Shown in pieces: positions 11,201 through 20,157 of a stretch of 64,000 nucleotides of DNA. The translations under genes were made by a program, and so were the position numbers. The DNA is taken from NCBI RefSeq assembly GCF_020151015.1, contig NZ_CP083746.1, positions 4,804,501 to 4,868,500 on the forward strand. Direction: 5' to 3'. Origin of the DNA: Pseudomonas sp. p1(2021b). GTDB lineage: Bacteria > Pseudomonadota > Gammaproteobacteria > Pseudomonadales > Pseudomonadaceae. Each line of letters starts with the position of its first letter. The stretch's first letter is position 1. A model generated the notes under the pieces. It saw only the letters and a list, made by a program, of their open reading frames with translations. It had not been told where the DNA came from and searched no databases.

Positions 11201-12692
11201 GCTGGGACAATACAGCCATCGGCGTGTCGTCGCCCATCGAGCCCACGGCTTCCTGGCCTTGCTCACCGAGCGGGCGCAGCACCTGGTCACGTTCTTCGAA
11301 GGTGACCTGGAACATCTTCATGTACTGCTTGAGCTGGTCGGCGTCGTAGCTGGCCACGCCCTGGTCGTCGGTCAGGGTCGCCTGGATGCGCAAGGCGTGC
11401 TGACGCAGCCAGCGCTTGTACGGGTGGCGCGACTTGAGGCGGTTGTCGATGGCGTCGGTGTCGAGAATCTGGCCGGTCTCGGTGTCCACGGCGAAGATCT
11501 GGCCCGGGCCGACACGGCCCTTGGCCAGGACGTCCTCGGGCTCGTAGTCCCAGACGCCGATTTCCGATGCCAGGGTGATGTAGCCATTCTTGGTGGTGAC
11601 CCAACGCGCCGGGCGCAGGCCGTTACGGTCGAGCAGGCAGACCGCGTGGCGGCCTTCGGTCATGACGATGCCGGCCGGGCCGTCCCACGGCTCCATGTGC
11701 ATGGAGTTGTATTCGTAGAAGGCACGCAGGTCGGCGTCCATGGTCTCAACGTTCTGCCAGGCCGGCGGCACCAGCATGCGCACGCCGCGGAACAGGTCGA
11801 TGCCGCCGGTGACCATCAGCTCGAGCATGTTGTCCATGCTCGAGGAGTCCGAACCGACGCGGTTGACCAGCGGGCCGAGCTCTTCGAGGTCGGGGATCAG
11901 GTCGTTGGCGAACTTGGTGCGACGGGCCACGGCCCAGTTGCGGTTGCCGGTGATGGTATTGATCTCGCCGTTGTGGGCGAGGAAGCGGAAGGGCTGGGCC
12001 AGCGGCCACTTCGGCAGGGTGTTGGTGGAGAAGCGCTGGTGGAAGACGCAGATGGCGGTCTTCAGGCGCTCGTCGCCCAGGTCCGGGAAGAAGGCGGCGA
12101 GGTCCGCCGGCATCATCAGGCCTTTGTAGATGATGGTCTTGTGCGAGAAGCTGCAGATGTAGTGGTCAGCATCGTGGGCGTTGGCCACGGACGAGCGACG
12201 ACGGGCGCTGAACAGCTTGATGGCGAATTCCTGGTCGCTCAGGCCTTCACCGCCGATGAACACCTGCTCGATCTGCGGCAGGCGCTCCAGGGCCAGGCGG
12301 CCGAGCACGCGGGTGTCTATCGGCACCTTGCGCCAGCCGATCAGCTTCAGGCCGGCATTGACGATTTCCCGGTCCATGTTGGCGCGGGCTGCTTCGGCCT
12401 TCACCGGATCCTGGTTGAAGAACACCATGCCGACGGCATACTGCTTGGGCAGCTCGACGGCGAAGTGTTCCTGGGCTACGGCACGCAGGAACTGATCGGG
12501 CTTCTGCATCAGCAGGCCGCAACCGTCACCGGTCTTGCCGTCGGCGTTGATACCGCCGCGGTGGGTCATGCAGGTCAGGGCCTGCATGGCGGTTTGCAGA
12601 AGATGGTGGCTCGCCTCGCCCGTCATATGGGCGATCAGGCCGAAACCACAGTTGTCCTTGAATTCTTCGGGATGGTACAGACCTGTTTTCAT
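8247..12692 (-). CDS. gltB: Glutamate synthase [NADPH] large subunit
   Basis: Makes two glutamates from glutamine and 2-oxoglutarate using electrons from GltD. It has 1481 residues. The start [18 protein letters not shown] shows a short propeptide before the catalytic Cys15 of the type II glutamine amidotransferase domain (about 15-430). This fixes the start at 12692 rather than an ATG 20 codons upstream. A central linker domain follows, then the FMN-binding synthase barrel with the 3Fe-4S cysteines ([15 protein letters not shown]). The C-terminal GXXGXXXG beta-helix includes [26 protein letters not shown] and [13 protein letters not shown]. It heads the gltBD operon. Confidence 0.98.
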   Translation of the reverse strand: MKTGLYHPEEFKDNCGFGLIAHMTGEASHHLLQTAMQALTCMTHRGGINADGKTGDGCGLLMQKPDQFLRAVAQEHFAVELPKQYAVGMVFFNQDPVKAEAARANMDREIVNAGLKLIGWRKVPIDTRVLGRLALERLPQIEQVFIGGEGLSDQEFAIKLFSARRRSSVANAHDADHYICSFSHKTIIYKGLMMPADLAAFFPDLGDERLKTAICVFHQRFSTNTLPKWPLAQPFRFLAHNGEINTITGNRNWAVARRTKFANDLIPDLEELGPLVNRVGSDSSSMDNMLELMVTGGIDLFRGVRMLVPPAWQNVETMDADLRAFYEYNSMHMEPWDGPAGIVMTEGRHAVCLLDRNGLRPARWVTTKNGYITLASEIGVWDYEPEDVLAKGRVGPGQIFAVDTETGQILDTDAIDNRLKSRHPYKRWLRQHALRIQATLTDDQGVASYDADQLKQYMKMFQVTFEERDQVLRPLGEQGQEAVGSMGDDTPMAVLSQRVRSPYDFFRQQFAQVTNPPIDPLREAIVMSLEICLGAERNIFQESPEHASRVILSSPVISPAKWRSLMNLEREGFDRQLIDLNYEESVGLEAAIRNIADQAEEAVRSGKTQLVLSDRYIAPGKLPVHASLAVGAVHHRLTEQGLRCDSNILVETATARDPHHFAVLIGFGASAVYPYLAYEVLADLIRTGEVLGDLDEVFKYYRKGISKGLLKILSKMGISTIASYRGAQLFEAVGLAEEVVGLSFKGVSSRIKGARFVDLESDQKLLAAEAWSARKPIQQGGLLKFVHGGEYHAYNPDVVNTLQAAVQQGDYAKFKEYTTLVDQRPVSMIRDLLKVKVADQALPLEQVEPLEEILKRFDSAGISLGALSPEAHEALAEAMNRLGARSNSGEGGEDPARYGTIRSSKIKQVATGRFGVTPEYLVNAEVLQIKVAQGAKPGEGGQLPGGKVNGLIARLRYAVPGVTLISPPPHHDIYSIEDLAQLIYDLKQVNPQALVSVKLVAEAGVGTIAAGVAKAYADLITISGYDGGTGASPLTSIKYAGAPWELGLAETHQTLRGNDLRGKVRVQTDGGLKTGLDVIKAAILGAESFGFGTAPMIALGCKYLRICHLNNCATGVATQNDKLRKDHYIGTVDMVVNFFTFVAEETREWLAKLGVRSLGELIGRTDLLEVLPGDTERQQYLDLSPLLGSAHVPADKPQFCEVEKNPPFDKGELAEKMVEMALPAVRDLAGGEFSLDICNCDRSIGARVSGEIARLHGNQGMAGAPITFRFKGTAGQSFGVWNAGGLNLHLEGDANDYVGKGMTGGKLTIVPPAGSPFETQDSAIIGNTCLYGATGGKLFAAGTAGERFAVRNSGAHAVVEGTGDHCCEYMTGGFVCVLGKTGYNFGSGMTGGFAYVLDMDNTFVDKLNHELVEIQRISGEAMEAYRSHLARVLAEYVEETGSEWGRELSENLDDYVRRFWLVKPKAANLKQLLSSTRANPQ

Positions 12693-12976
12693 AGACACTT
12701 TCTCACCAGGTTCGCCTCTCAACGAAGGCAAATCTCTTTTTAGTACAACCACTTACCATCCACGCCGATCAAACGCCAGCTTTTTGCGGTGGGCAATGGG
12801 AAACCATTGTTGCACAGGGACAGCAACGCCCACAAATTTTCATGACGCATCAATGAAAACTTATGTCGCATTTTTGAATGTTTTTGCGCCACGAGCCGTG
12901 GTAGCGGCTTGGCTCGAGTCTGAAGCGTTTCAGCCAGGACTGCAAGAGTGGGCTTGTGGCCGGCAGTCTGGGACAG
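12693..12976. other. gltB upstream region with two inverted repeats
   Basis: About 280 bases without a gene, AT-rich at 12820-12890. Inverted repeats are CAATGG-GAAA-CCATTG (12794-12809) and TTTTCAT-9 bases-ATGAAAA (12837-12859). The second sits about 150 bases before the gltB start, where a promoter or activator site would be expected. No sigma-54 type GG-N10-GC motif was recognised. Confidence 0.4.
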
Positions 12977-13007
12977 AAAAGCCTGCCGCGCTCAGGCGCA
13001 GCAGGCT
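12977..13007 (-). terminator. Rho-independent terminator of the damX-like gene
   Basis: The hairpin has stem AGCCTGC/GCAGGCT with an inner GCGC/GCGC (12980-13007). It is followed on the minus strand by TTTTCTG. It lies 58 bases after the stop. A second GC hairpin (GGGCGGC/GCCGCCC, 13035-13056) lies between it and the gene. Confidence 0.7.
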
Positions 13008-13064
13008 CTGCAAGTCGGGAATCGCTTTGCAACTGGGCGGCGGGGTGTTGCCGCCCGGAAGGTA

Positions 13065-14663
13065 TCAGCGGGCCGCCGCCAGCTCTTGTTGGACGCTGCC
13101 GACGGTACGAGGCCAAGGTTTACCAGCCTGGACCTTGGCTGGCAAGTTCTTGATTGCCGCAACCGCTGCATCGCGATTGGCGAAATTACCGTAGGTGACC
13201 ACGTACAGCGGCTTGCCCTGCAGGGTTTTCTTGAAGTAGCGATAGTCGCCACCCTGGGCCTTGACGAAGGCTTGGGCCGACGCCTCGGAGCTGGTCCCCA
13301 GGATCTGCACCACGTAGTTGCCGGCTTTCTGGCCGGTGTACCAGCTGCTGTTGCCCGAACCGCCCGCGGCAGGTTTGGCCGCAGGCTTGGCCGTGGCCAC
13401 CTGGGTCGGTGCCGGAGCAGGCTTGGCAGGTACAACCGGCTTGGTCGACGGGGTTGCGACAGGCTTCGGTGCCGGCGCAACCGGCTGCGGGGAAGCACTG
13501 GCGATGGTCTGGGCCGGGGCGCTGGTGACAGGCTGGGCCGGCGCAGGACCAGCAGGCACACCCTGGGGCGGCGCGGTGGTGGTCACGGTAGGAGGGGTGG
13601 CCGGCTGCAGCGCGGTGTCGCCAGCCGGGCTGCCTTCCTCGCCGTCACCCATCCCGGCCGCCTGGGCCAGCGGCTCACGCATCACCGGCTGCGATTGACC
13701 AACCAGCGGCAGCGGCATGGGCTGCGATGAGCCGGAGAACTCGATGGCCGGCTGGCCTTCGCCCAAAGGCAGCTGGGCCTGGGCGGCCGGCGCCTCGGCG
13801 GGTTTGTCGCTCTTCTTGGGCATCAGCACCGCCGCGGCAACCGCGACCACGACGACAGCGGACAGCGCTAGCACATGTTTCTTAGGCATATTGAACCCCA
13901 TGGATGGTCGCTTGGCCGTACTGCGGCTGGCGATCATGGCTTCGATCAAGGTATCGCGGGCAACCTGGTTGATCGTTCCAGGCCAGCCGTCCGAGTTTTC
14001 ATGGATGTCGACGATCTGTTCGCGGGTGAACACCTCGATGCCTCGGCCGGCGCCATCCAGGCGCTGCTCCAGGTACTCGCGGGTCTCCTCCTCGCTGTAC
14101 GGGGCAAGCTCGATGACATGGAACCGCTCACCACCGGCATCGAGCCCTTCCAGGCCAGCGATCAACGACGGCTCGCCGAACAGGAATACGTGCGGACGCC
14201 CTTCAGGAACGCCGGCCGCCAACTCCAGCAACGCTTGGAGTGCCGACTCGTCCAGTTGTTCCGCATCGTCCACCAGCAAATAGACTTCCTGGCCGGTCAG
14301 TGCCAATTGCACCACCTGGGCAAGAATGGCCTGGACCTCGGCATGAGCCACGTCGAGCGCCTGGGCCACTTGGCCGAGCACGCTGGCCGCATCGCCCGCG
14401 CCGCGAGCAGACACCACCACGCTCTGCACCGACTGTTTGTTGGTGCTGGCCACCAGGGCCTGGCGCAGCAGGGTCTTGCCGCTGCCCATGGGGCCGGTGA
14501 CCACCAGCATCAGCTGGCTGTAGCGCGCCAGGTGATGGAGCTGGCCCAGCACCGGCTTGCGCTGGGCGGGGAAGAACTTGAAGCCGGGCACCCGAGGTGC
14601 GAACGGGTCATGGCTCAACTGGTAGTGGTCGAGAAACGCCTCATCGGCATGCAAACTGGTCAT
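13065..14663 (-). CDS. damX: DamX-like AAA ATPase with membrane anchor and SPOR domain
   Basis: Probable cell-division protein that binds septal peptidoglycan stripped of stem peptides. It has 532 residues. An N-terminal AAA/GspA-type ATPase domain carries Walker A GPMGSGKT (57-64) and Walker B YLLVDDAEQL (128-137). One membrane helix (about 263-281, KKHVLALSAVVVVAV) follows, then a long Pro/Ala/Thr-rich periplasmic linker, and a C-terminal SPOR domain (about 449-520, NYVVQILGTSSEA). E. coli DamX lacks the ATPase part; the Pseudomonas form with ExeA-like ATPase between aroB and gltB is conserved by position. It lies 15 bases after aroB, so it is probably the last gene of an aroK-aroB-damX transcript. 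Confidence 0.85.
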   Translation of the reverse strand: MTSLHADEAFLDHYQLSHDPFAPRVPGFKFFPAQRKPVLGQLHHLARYSQLMLVVTGPMGSGKTLLRQALVASTNKQSVQSVVVSARGAGDAASVLGQVAQALDVAHAEVQAILAQVVQLALTGQEVYLLVDDAEQLDESALQALLELAAGVPEGRPHVFLFGEPSLIAGLEGLDAGGERFHVIELAPYSEEETREYLEQRLDGAGRGIEVFTREQIVDIHENSDGWPGTINQVARDTLIEAMIASRSTAKRPSMGFNMPKKHVLALSAVVVVAVAAAVLMPKKSDKPAEAPAAQAQLPLGEGQPAIEFSGSSQPMPLPLVGQSQPVMREPLAQAAGMGDGEEGSPAGDTALQPATPPTVTTTAPPQGVPAGPAPAQPVTSAPAQTIASASPQPVAPAPKPVATPSTKPVVPAKPAPAPTQVATAKPAAKPAAGGSGNSSWYTGQKAGNYVVQILGTSSEASAQAFVKAQGGDYRYFKKTLQGKPLYVVTYGNFANRDAAVAAIKNLPAKVQAGKPWPRTVGSVQQELAAAR

Positions 14664-14678
14664 CGCGCTGTCACAACC

Positions 14679-15776
14679 TCAAAGCTGGGCCACGATCGCG
14701 CGGTAGTCCGCCGCCAGCGTGGCTTGAAGAATCTCTTTCGGATAGTCGTCGGTCACCACGGCCTCGCCCATCTGGCGCAGCAGCACCAAGCGCAAGCGAC
14801 CGTCGAGCACCTTCTTGTCGACCGCCATGTGCTCCATGAAATGCGCTGGGGTCATTTCCTCGGGCGGCACCACCGGCAGGCCTGCGGCCTGCAGCAGGCG
14901 AATGCCACGGTCCCGCGCCGGCTGGTCGATCCAGCCCAGGCGCATGGACATTTCCAGCGCCATCACGGTGCCGGCAGCCACGGCTTCGCCGTGCAGCCAG
15001 ACGCCATAGCCCATGTGGGTCTCGATGGCATGGCCGAAGGTGTGGCCGAGGTTCAGGGTCGCCCGCACGCCGGACTCGCGCTCGTCGGCACCGACCACGG
15101 CCGCCTTGGCGGCGCAGGAGCGGCGGATGGCCTCGGTCAGGGCAGCAGGCTCCAGGGCACGCAGGGCACCCATGTGTTCTTCGAGCCAGTTCAGGAATGG
15201 CTCGTCGCAGATCAGGCCGTACTTGATCACTTCCGCCAGGCCCGCCGACAGCTCGCGCTCGGGCAGGGTCTTGAGGCTGGTGGTGTCGATCAGGACCGCA
15301 TTGGGCTGGTAGAACGCCCCTACCATGTTCTTGCCCAACGGGTGGTTGATGCCGGTCTTGCCGCCTACCGACGAGTCCACCTGGGACAACAGGGTGGTCG
15401 GCACCTGGATGAAGTCGACGCCACGCTGGTAGCAGGCGGCGGCAAAGCCGGCCATGTCGCCGATCACGCCACCGCCCAGGGCCACCACGGTGGTGCGGCG
15501 GTCGTGGCGCGCAGTGAGCAGGGCATCGAAGATCAGTTGCAGGGTTTGCCAGTTCTTGTGGGCCTCGCCATCGGGCAGCACTACCGGCAGCACCGAATAG
15601 GCACCGAGGGTTCGGCTCAGGCGCTCGAGATACAGGGGCGCGACGGTTTCGTTGGAAACGATGGCGACCTGCCGCCCGGCAATGTGCGGTGCCAGCAGTT
15701 CAGGCTGGTCCAGCAGGCCTTCGCCAATGTAGATCGGGTAGCTGCGTTCGCCCAGGTCGACCTTTAGTGTCTGCAT
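14679..15776 (-). CDS. aroB: 3-dehydroquinate synthase
   Basis: Second step of the shikimate pathway: converts DAHP to 3-dehydroquinate with NAD and a divalent metal. It has 365 residues, the normal length. The NAD-binding stretch [11 protein letters not shown] is followed by [18 protein letters not shown] and the metal-binding region [13 protein letters not shown]. The start [15 protein letters not shown] at 15776 matches the family N-terminus. It is 97 bases downstream of aroK in the common aroKB order. Confidence 0.97.
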   Translation of the reverse strand: MQTLKVDLGERSYPIYIGEGLLDQPELLAPHIAGRQVAIVSNETVAPLYLERLSRTLGAYSVLPVVLPDGEAHKNWQTLQLIFDALLTARHDRRTTVVALGGGVIGDMAGFAAACYQRGVDFIQVPTTLLSQVDSSVGGKTGINHPLGKNMVGAFYQPNAVLIDTTSLKTLPERELSAGLAEVIKYGLICDEPFLNWLEEHMGALRALEPAALTEAIRRSCAAKAAVVGADERESGVRATLNLGHTFGHAIETHMGYGVWLHGEAVAAGTVMALEMSMRLGWIDQPARDRGIRLLQAAGLPVVPPEEMTPAHFMEHMAVDKKVLDGRLRLVLLRQMGEAVVTDDYPKEILQATLAADYRAIVAQL

Positions 15777-15873
15777 GTATCCCCACAATGTACTAGGGCG
15801 CGGCATCGTCCAGGCGACACCGCGCGGTAACGTTCAACCCGCCTCGGCGTTGGTCGCCGAGCATAGTCCCGGC

Positions 15874-16392
15874 TTACCGGGGCGGCAACTTCTCCAGGCG
15901 CTCGAGAATGTCGAGCACCACCATGCGCGGCGGCCGTTCGTCGGTTTCCACCACCAGGTCGGCAATCTCTCGGTACAGCGGGTCCCGGGTTTCCAACAGG
16001 GCACGCAGGGTCGCCTCGGGGTTGGCCGTGCGCAACAAAGGGCGGTTGCGGTCGCGGGCGGTACGCCCGACCTGCTGCTCCACCGAGGCGTGCAGATAGA
16101 TCACCCGCCCGCCGTCATGCAGGGCCTTGCGGTTGGCCTCGCGCATCACCGCGCCGCCACCGGTTGCCAGGACCACGCCATCGAGGGCGCAAAGCTCGGC
16201 GATCATGGCCTGCTCACGGTCACGAAAACCCGGCTCGCCTTCCTTGTCGAAGATCCACGGGATATTGGCGCCGGTTCGCAGCTCGATTTCCTTGTCGGAA
16301 TCCTTGAACAGCAGGCGCAGCTCTTTGGCCAAAAGGCGTCCGATGGTGCTTTTACCAGCGCCCATGGGCCCCACAAGTATCAAATTTCGCAC
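15874..16392 (-). CDS. aroK: Shikimate kinase
   Basis: Phosphorylates shikimate at the 3-hydroxyl using ATP. It has 172 residues, a standard single-domain kinase. It starts [21 protein letters not shown] with a P-loop at residues 8-15. DSDKEIE binds shikimate and magnesium, VLATGGGAV is the conserved second motif, and NRPLLRT lies in the lid. It begins 4 bases after the pilQ stop, linking it to the pilM-Q transcript. Confidence 0.97.
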   Translation of the reverse strand: MRNLILVGPMGAGKSTIGRLLAKELRLLFKDSDKEIELRTGANIPWIFDKEGEPGFRDREQAMIAELCALDGVVLATGGGAVMREANRKALHDGGRVIYLHASVEQQVGRTARDRNRPLLRTANPEATLRALLETRDPLYREIADLVVETDERPPRMVVLDILERLEKLPPR

Positions 16393-16396
16393 AGAA

Positions 16397-17671
16397 TCAA
16401 CGACTCACAGCAATCGCCTGGTCACTCATGATACGCGGAGTCAGGAAGACCAGCAGCTCGGATTTTTTCTCTTGTAATGCATCGCGTCGAAACAGCCGCC
16501 CAACATACGGCAGATCGCCTAAAAATGGCACCTTGTCGACCACTTTGTTTTGCGTGGTCGAGTAGACGCCACCGATGACGATGGTCTGGCCATCGGCCAC
16601 CCGGACCTTGGCGTTGACCTCGTTCTTGCGGATCGGCGGTACGTTGTTCAGTGCATTGACGTAGTCAGGCTCGTCCTTAGTCACCCTCACCGCCATGATC
16701 ACCTTGCCGTCCGGCGTGATCTGCGGCGTGACCTCCAATGAAAGCGATGCTTCGCGAAACGAGATGGAGGTGGCGCCGCTCTTGCTGGTTTCCTGGTAGG
16801 GGACCTCCGTACCCTTGAGGATCCGCGCCGTTTCCTTGTCCGCCGTGACCACCTTCGGCTGGGAGATGATCTCGCCGTTACCGCTCTTTTCCATGGCACT
16901 GAGTTCCAGGTCCAGCAACGTGCCCCCACGTAGCAGGCCCAGCCCGACACCCGAACTGGCCCGCTCCACGCCCAGATCGACGAACAAATCCTTGCCCAGG
17001 CGAGCCTCCTCGCCCTGCAGCGGCGCGCCCCATTTCACCCCCAGGCTCTTTTCATAGTCGACATTGGCCTCGACGATACGCGCCTCGATCAGCACCTGGC
17101 GCACCGGCACGTCCAACTGCGCCACCAACTGTCGCAGTTCAGCCAGCCGATCGGCAGGCTGGTAGACCACCAACGTGTTGGTGCGGGCGTCCACGCTCAG
17201 GCTGCCACGCCCGGTGAGGATGCCATCGTCGGCCAGTGCAGCCAGCAACAGCTCGGCCAGGTCCGCAGCCTTGGCGTGGTGAATCGGCAGCAATGCCCGG
17301 CGCATGGGCTGCTGTTGCGCATCCAGCGCCTGCTCCAGGCGCGCTTCGCGAAATTGCTCGGCCAACTCGGCTGCCGGTGCCACCAGCAGGACATTGCCCT
17401 CCTCACGTCGGGCCAAGCCCTTGCTGCGCAGCACAAGGTCAAGGGCCTGCTCCCAGGGAACCCCCTCCAGACGCAGGGTCAGGTTGCCTTGCACGGTGTC
17501 GCTGGCCACCAGGTTGACACCGGCAAAGTCGGCGAGCACCTGCAGCGCCGCACGCACCTCTATGTCCTGGAAGTTCAGCGAGAGCGGCTCATTCCGACTG
17601 GCCAGCGCCATGCTGGCCTGGCCCGTCAGGAGTATCGCCAGCATCCATTTCCCCAGCCCGTTCACGCTCAT
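16397..17671 (-). CDS. pilQ: Type IV pilus secretin PilQ, short form
   Basis: Outer-membrane pore for type IV pili or DNA-uptake filaments. It has about 424 residues with a signal peptide ([18 protein letters not shown]...SMALA). A secretin/TonB short N-terminal domain ([20 protein letters not shown]) is followed by an N1-type domain and the secretin core ending [17 protein letters not shown]. It is much shorter than P. aeruginosa PilQ (over 700 residues) because the peptidoglycan-binding AMIN repeats are missing. The start at 17671 has a GAGG six bases upstream; an ATG four codons earlier is possible. Either start overlaps the end of the upstream pilO/P gene. Confidence 0.9.
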   Translation of the reverse strand: MSVNGLGKWMLAILLTGQASMALASRNEPLSLNFQDIEVRAALQVLADFAGVNLVASDTVQGNLTLRLEGVPWEQALDLVLRSKGLARREEGNVLLVAPAAELAEQFREARLEQALDAQQQPMRRALLPIHHAKAADLAELLLAALADDGILTGRGSLSVDARTNTLVVYQPADRLAELRQLVAQLDVPVRQVLIEARIVEANVDYEKSLGVKWGAPLQGEEARLGKDLFVDLGVERASSGVGLGLLRGGTLLDLELSAMEKSGNGEIISQPKVVTADKETARILKGTEVPYQETSKSGATSISFREASLSLEVTPQITPDGKVIMAVRVTKDEPDYVNALNNVPPIRKNEVNAKVRVADGQTIVIGGVYSTTQNKVVDKVPFLGDLPYVGRLFRRDALQEKKSELLVFLTPRIMSDQAIAVSR

Positions 17672-18605
17672 CCATGACCTCATTACCCACCTGCTTCCTT
17701 AGCCTCAGGTATGCCGTCCGCTCGTGCCAGGCACCTGCGACGAACACACGCTCACGCACTTCGATCTGTTGGCCGCTCACCGCCACGACAATGCCCTGGT
17801 CCCGGCCCAACCTGTCACCCTCGCCCACCCGGTAAAGGCGACCCGCAGCCTGGAGCAACGCCTGGTTTCGCCCATTGCGCGACAGGCTCCCCACCATTTC
17901 CACCTGTGCAAGCGCAACCCCGGCCAAGCCTCGAGGCGGCTTTTGCATCGACCACGGCGCGAACAGATCCACGCTGGCAGGCTGGGCAACAGACCGCGCC
18001 GGCTCATGGGCCAACGAAGCCGGCGCCGCCAGGGCCTCTGCGGGATGGTACGACTCGACCTGCAAGCTCAGGCGCCGCACACCCGGTCGACCTTGCACGC
18101 CGGTCAATTCCAGCTGCGTAGGCCGCAACAGACGAACTTGATCCAGCCACGCCTGCAGCCATGATCGCAAGGCCGGGTAGGTGCCAATGACCTGGATCTC
18201 GAGCGGCACCACCCGGTACCCCGGCCCGGCGCCCTCAGGCAATACATCGAGCTGCTCGAACACCAATCCCAAGGCGTGCCCGGAGCTGGCCAACCCGTCC
18301 AACAGGTCGCTCATGTCCTCCCCTGCCGAAAGTCGCCAGCGCGCGTCGAGCAACTGACGCTGCACGTCGGCCAGCGCCTCGGTGGCCGGCTGCAGCTGAC
18401 GAGCGGCCTGGGCCTTGCGCTCGTGCACCAGGCGCAAGCCATCGGCTGAGGTCTCGCCTTGCTGCAAGGCCCGATGGTTTTCCTGCAGGAACAGGCGCCA
18501 CCCGAGGAGAAATACCGCCAGCATGAGCAGCCCAGGGGCAAGCACCATGACGCCCCGTGAACGGCCAACCCACTCCGACCACTGCGCCTCGCCCAGCCCT
18601 TTCAT
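17589..18605 (-). CDS. Fused pilus assembly protein PilO-PilP
   Basis: Inner-membrane alignment-complex protein of the type IV pilus. It has 338 residues. The N-terminal part has one membrane helix (GVMVLAPGLLMLAVFLLGW) followed by a coiled region and a PilO-like ferredoxin fold (VVPLEIQVIGTYPALRSWL). From about residue 215 it continues as a PilP-like beta domain (VDLFAPWSMQKPPRGLAGVA, VEMVGSLSRNGRNQALLQ, LYRVGEGDRLGRDQGIVV). PilO and PilP are separate genes in P. aeruginosa. The start at 18605 overlaps the pilN stop (ATGA), preferred to an ATG two codons upstream. The last 80 or so bases overlap the start of pilQ. PilP's lipobox is lost because of the fusion. Confidence 0.82.
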   Translation of the reverse strand: MKGLGEAQWSEWVGRSRGVMVLAPGLLMLAVFLLGWRLFLQENHRALQQGETSADGLRLVHERKAQAARQLQPATEALADVQRQLLDARWRLSAGEDMSDLLDGLASSGHALGLVFEQLDVLPEGAGPGYRVVPLEIQVIGTYPALRSWLQAWLDQVRLLRPTQLELTGVQGRPGVRRLSLQVESYHPAEALAAPASLAHEPARSVAQPASVDLFAPWSMQKPPRGLAGVALAQVEMVGSLSRNGRNQALLQAAGRLYRVGEGDRLGRDQGIVVAVSGQQIEVRERVFVAGAWHERTAYLRLRKQVGNEVMDERERAGEMDAGDTPDGPGQHGAGQSE

Positions 18606-19141
18606 GACCAAGTTGCCGATAAGCGCGCGACCAACAGGAACTCGTCTCCGGCAGGCAGGTTGCGAAACCGTTTCAACTCCAAGCCTTGCAATACCGAGGC
18701 CTGCGTCAGGTCACGCATGAACTGGGCGAGCACCGCGGGAGAGGCCGTCAGCCCCAACAGCCGAACCTCGTCATCCTTGAGTTGCAGCTCGCTCAGGTGC
18801 AATCCGTCAGGCATTACCCGTTCGAGCTCCAACAGCATTGTCACGACCGTGCCCTGGCCGGACCTCAAGCGCGCCAGCGCACGGGTTTGCCCTTCGATGC
18901 TCAGGCGCTGCTCACGTAGCGCCTCGATACGCGCCAGGGCCTGCTCCACCGGTTGCAGGGCTGCTTGCCTGGCGGTAGCCGCCAAGGCTTGTTGCTGCAG
19001 GCGCTGGCGTGCCAAGTGGTCCAGCAGCATCACGCCACCGAGCGCGAACAGCAGACAGACGACCAGCGCTGTCTTGAACCGCCGCACGGCCGCCAGGCGG
19101 CGATGCTCGCGCCAGGGCAACAGGTTCAGGCGCACCCTCAT
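18602..19141 (-). CDS. pilN: Type IV pilus assembly protein PilN
   Basis: Inner-membrane partner of PilM and PilO. It has 179 residues. The N-terminus MRVRLNLLPWREHRR contains the conserved INLLPWR-type motif that binds PilM. A membrane helix (LVVCLLFALGGVMLLDHL), a coiled coil rich in Leu, Gln and Arg, and a periplasmic ferredoxin-like domain (LHLSELQLKDDEVRLLGL) follow. The start at 19141 is set by this motif and by the ATGA overlap with the pilM stop. Confidence 0.93.
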   Translation of the reverse strand: MRVRLNLLPWREHRRLAAVRRFKTALVVCLLFALGGVMLLDHLARQRLQQQALAATARQAALQPVEQALARIEALREQRLSIEGQTRALARLRSGQGTVVTMLLELERVMPDGLHLSELQLKDDEVRLLGLTASPAVLAQFMRDLTQASVLQGLELKRFRNLPAGDEFLLVARLSATWS

Positions 19142-19998
19142 CGGGCATCCCCCATCGCCAGGCCCAACGCCAGCACCAAGCTTGGATCGAACCGGGTAAA
19201 CGGCTGGAATACCTTGCAGGGCATGCCCAACTGCTCGGACAAGGCATCGACCCAACCTTCGTCGGCGGCGACCAGAAGAGGCTCGCACAGGGCCGACGAC
19301 AAGGCACTGCGCAACCACTGCGCGACCCGCTCGACAGCCAGCGAACGGTCCTCCGAGGCGAGCAGCCGCAGCGTCGTCCGCTGGGGCAGACCAGGCTCCG
19401 GCCAGCCATGCAGCACCGCACAGTCCGGCTCGATCCGAAGCAATACCGGCGAACCGTTGCCTGCTGGCAGGGTCCGCGCCAGGGCAATGCTGTCGACCTC
19501 CACGGCCACGGGCTGCAGCCCGGCGCCGCCGAGCACCTCTTCCAAGGGTGCGAGAGACTGCTGGCGGCACGCCCCCACCAGCACGCGGGCTTCACCAGCC
19601 TGGTCAACCGCAGACTCCAATACCTGGAAATCCAGCGCCAGGTCCTGCAAGGGGAAGGGAAACAGGCGCTCGGCCTCCACCAGCAGTTGTGCCTCCATCT
19701 CGGCTTCGGACAAACCCGCAGGCAGCCGGCAGACCTTGCAGATCACCTCCGAGCCCGGCAGGGCGACTGCCGCCTGGCGTTGCCGGCTACCGCTGCGATG
19801 CCAGGCGCGCCGCAGCGCACCGGCTACCACATCGGGGCAGGTAGCCCACCCGCCCGCCGGTGGTTCGAAGGGTTCCAGCGCCCAGGCCCCGACCGAACGA
19901 CGCCCGTGACGCCCTTGCAATTGAAGGATTCGAACGGAATCGGAGGCAATTTCCACCCCCAGCAGTGAACCGGCATCCCTGCCGAAGCGTCCAAGCAT
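19138..19998 (-). CDS. pilM: Type IV pilus assembly protein PilM, shortened
   Basis: Actin-like cytoplasmic ATP-binding protein that recruits PilN. It has 286 residues against about 350 in P. aeruginosa. The N-terminus LLGVEIASDSVRILQLQ matches the phosphate-1 loop of the FtsA/PilM fold. Also seen are VALPGSEVICKVCRLPAGLS and LVEAERLFPFPLQDLALDF. The C-terminal half is less conserved, with the final VLALGLAMGDAR typical of PilM. It is the first gene of the pilM-N-O/P-Q operon and is divergent from ponA. Confidence 0.88.
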   Translation of the reverse strand: MLGRFGRDAGSLLGVEIASDSVRILQLQGRHGRRSVGAWALEPFEPPAGGWATCPDVVAGALRRAWHRSGSRQRQAAVALPGSEVICKVCRLPAGLSEAEMEAQLLVEAERLFPFPLQDLALDFQVLESAVDQAGEARVLVGACRQQSLAPLEEVLGGAGLQPVAVEVDSIALARTLPAGNGSPVLLRIEPDCAVLHGWPEPGLPQRTTLRLLASEDRSLAVERVAQWLRSALSSALCEPLLVAADEGWVDALSEQLGMPCKVFQPFTRFDPSLVLALGLAMGDAR

Positions 19999-20086
19999 GG
20001 CGTTTTCCTGACAGTTTGTCGCAATACCGCGCCACCGGAGCCGACCGCCCAGGCCGGCCGGTCACCCCGGCAAAGCGAAAAATGCT

Positions 20087-20092
20087 TATAAT
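20087..20092 (+). promoter_or_regulatory. Probable -10 box for ponA
   Basis: A perfect TATAAT, preceded by TGCT (near-extended -10), lies 65 bases before the ponA TTG start in the 159-base gap divergent with pilM. A -35 box is weak. Confidence 0.45.
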
Positions 20093-20157
20093 GCCCAGCG
20101 TTTTTCCTGTCCGCCGGACCGCGTGCAATCCACTCCCAACCTGGACACCCAAAAGCC

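Noticed and set aside
9780..12743. Plus-strand open frame of 987 codons opposite gltB
   Set aside because: It is an antisense shadow of gltB caused by GC-rich codon positions; its translation is His/Gly/Val-rich with no family resemblance.
12850..13116. Small frames in the gltB-damX gap
   Set aside because: They cross the damX terminator and have unusual composition; the gap is better explained as promoter plus terminator.
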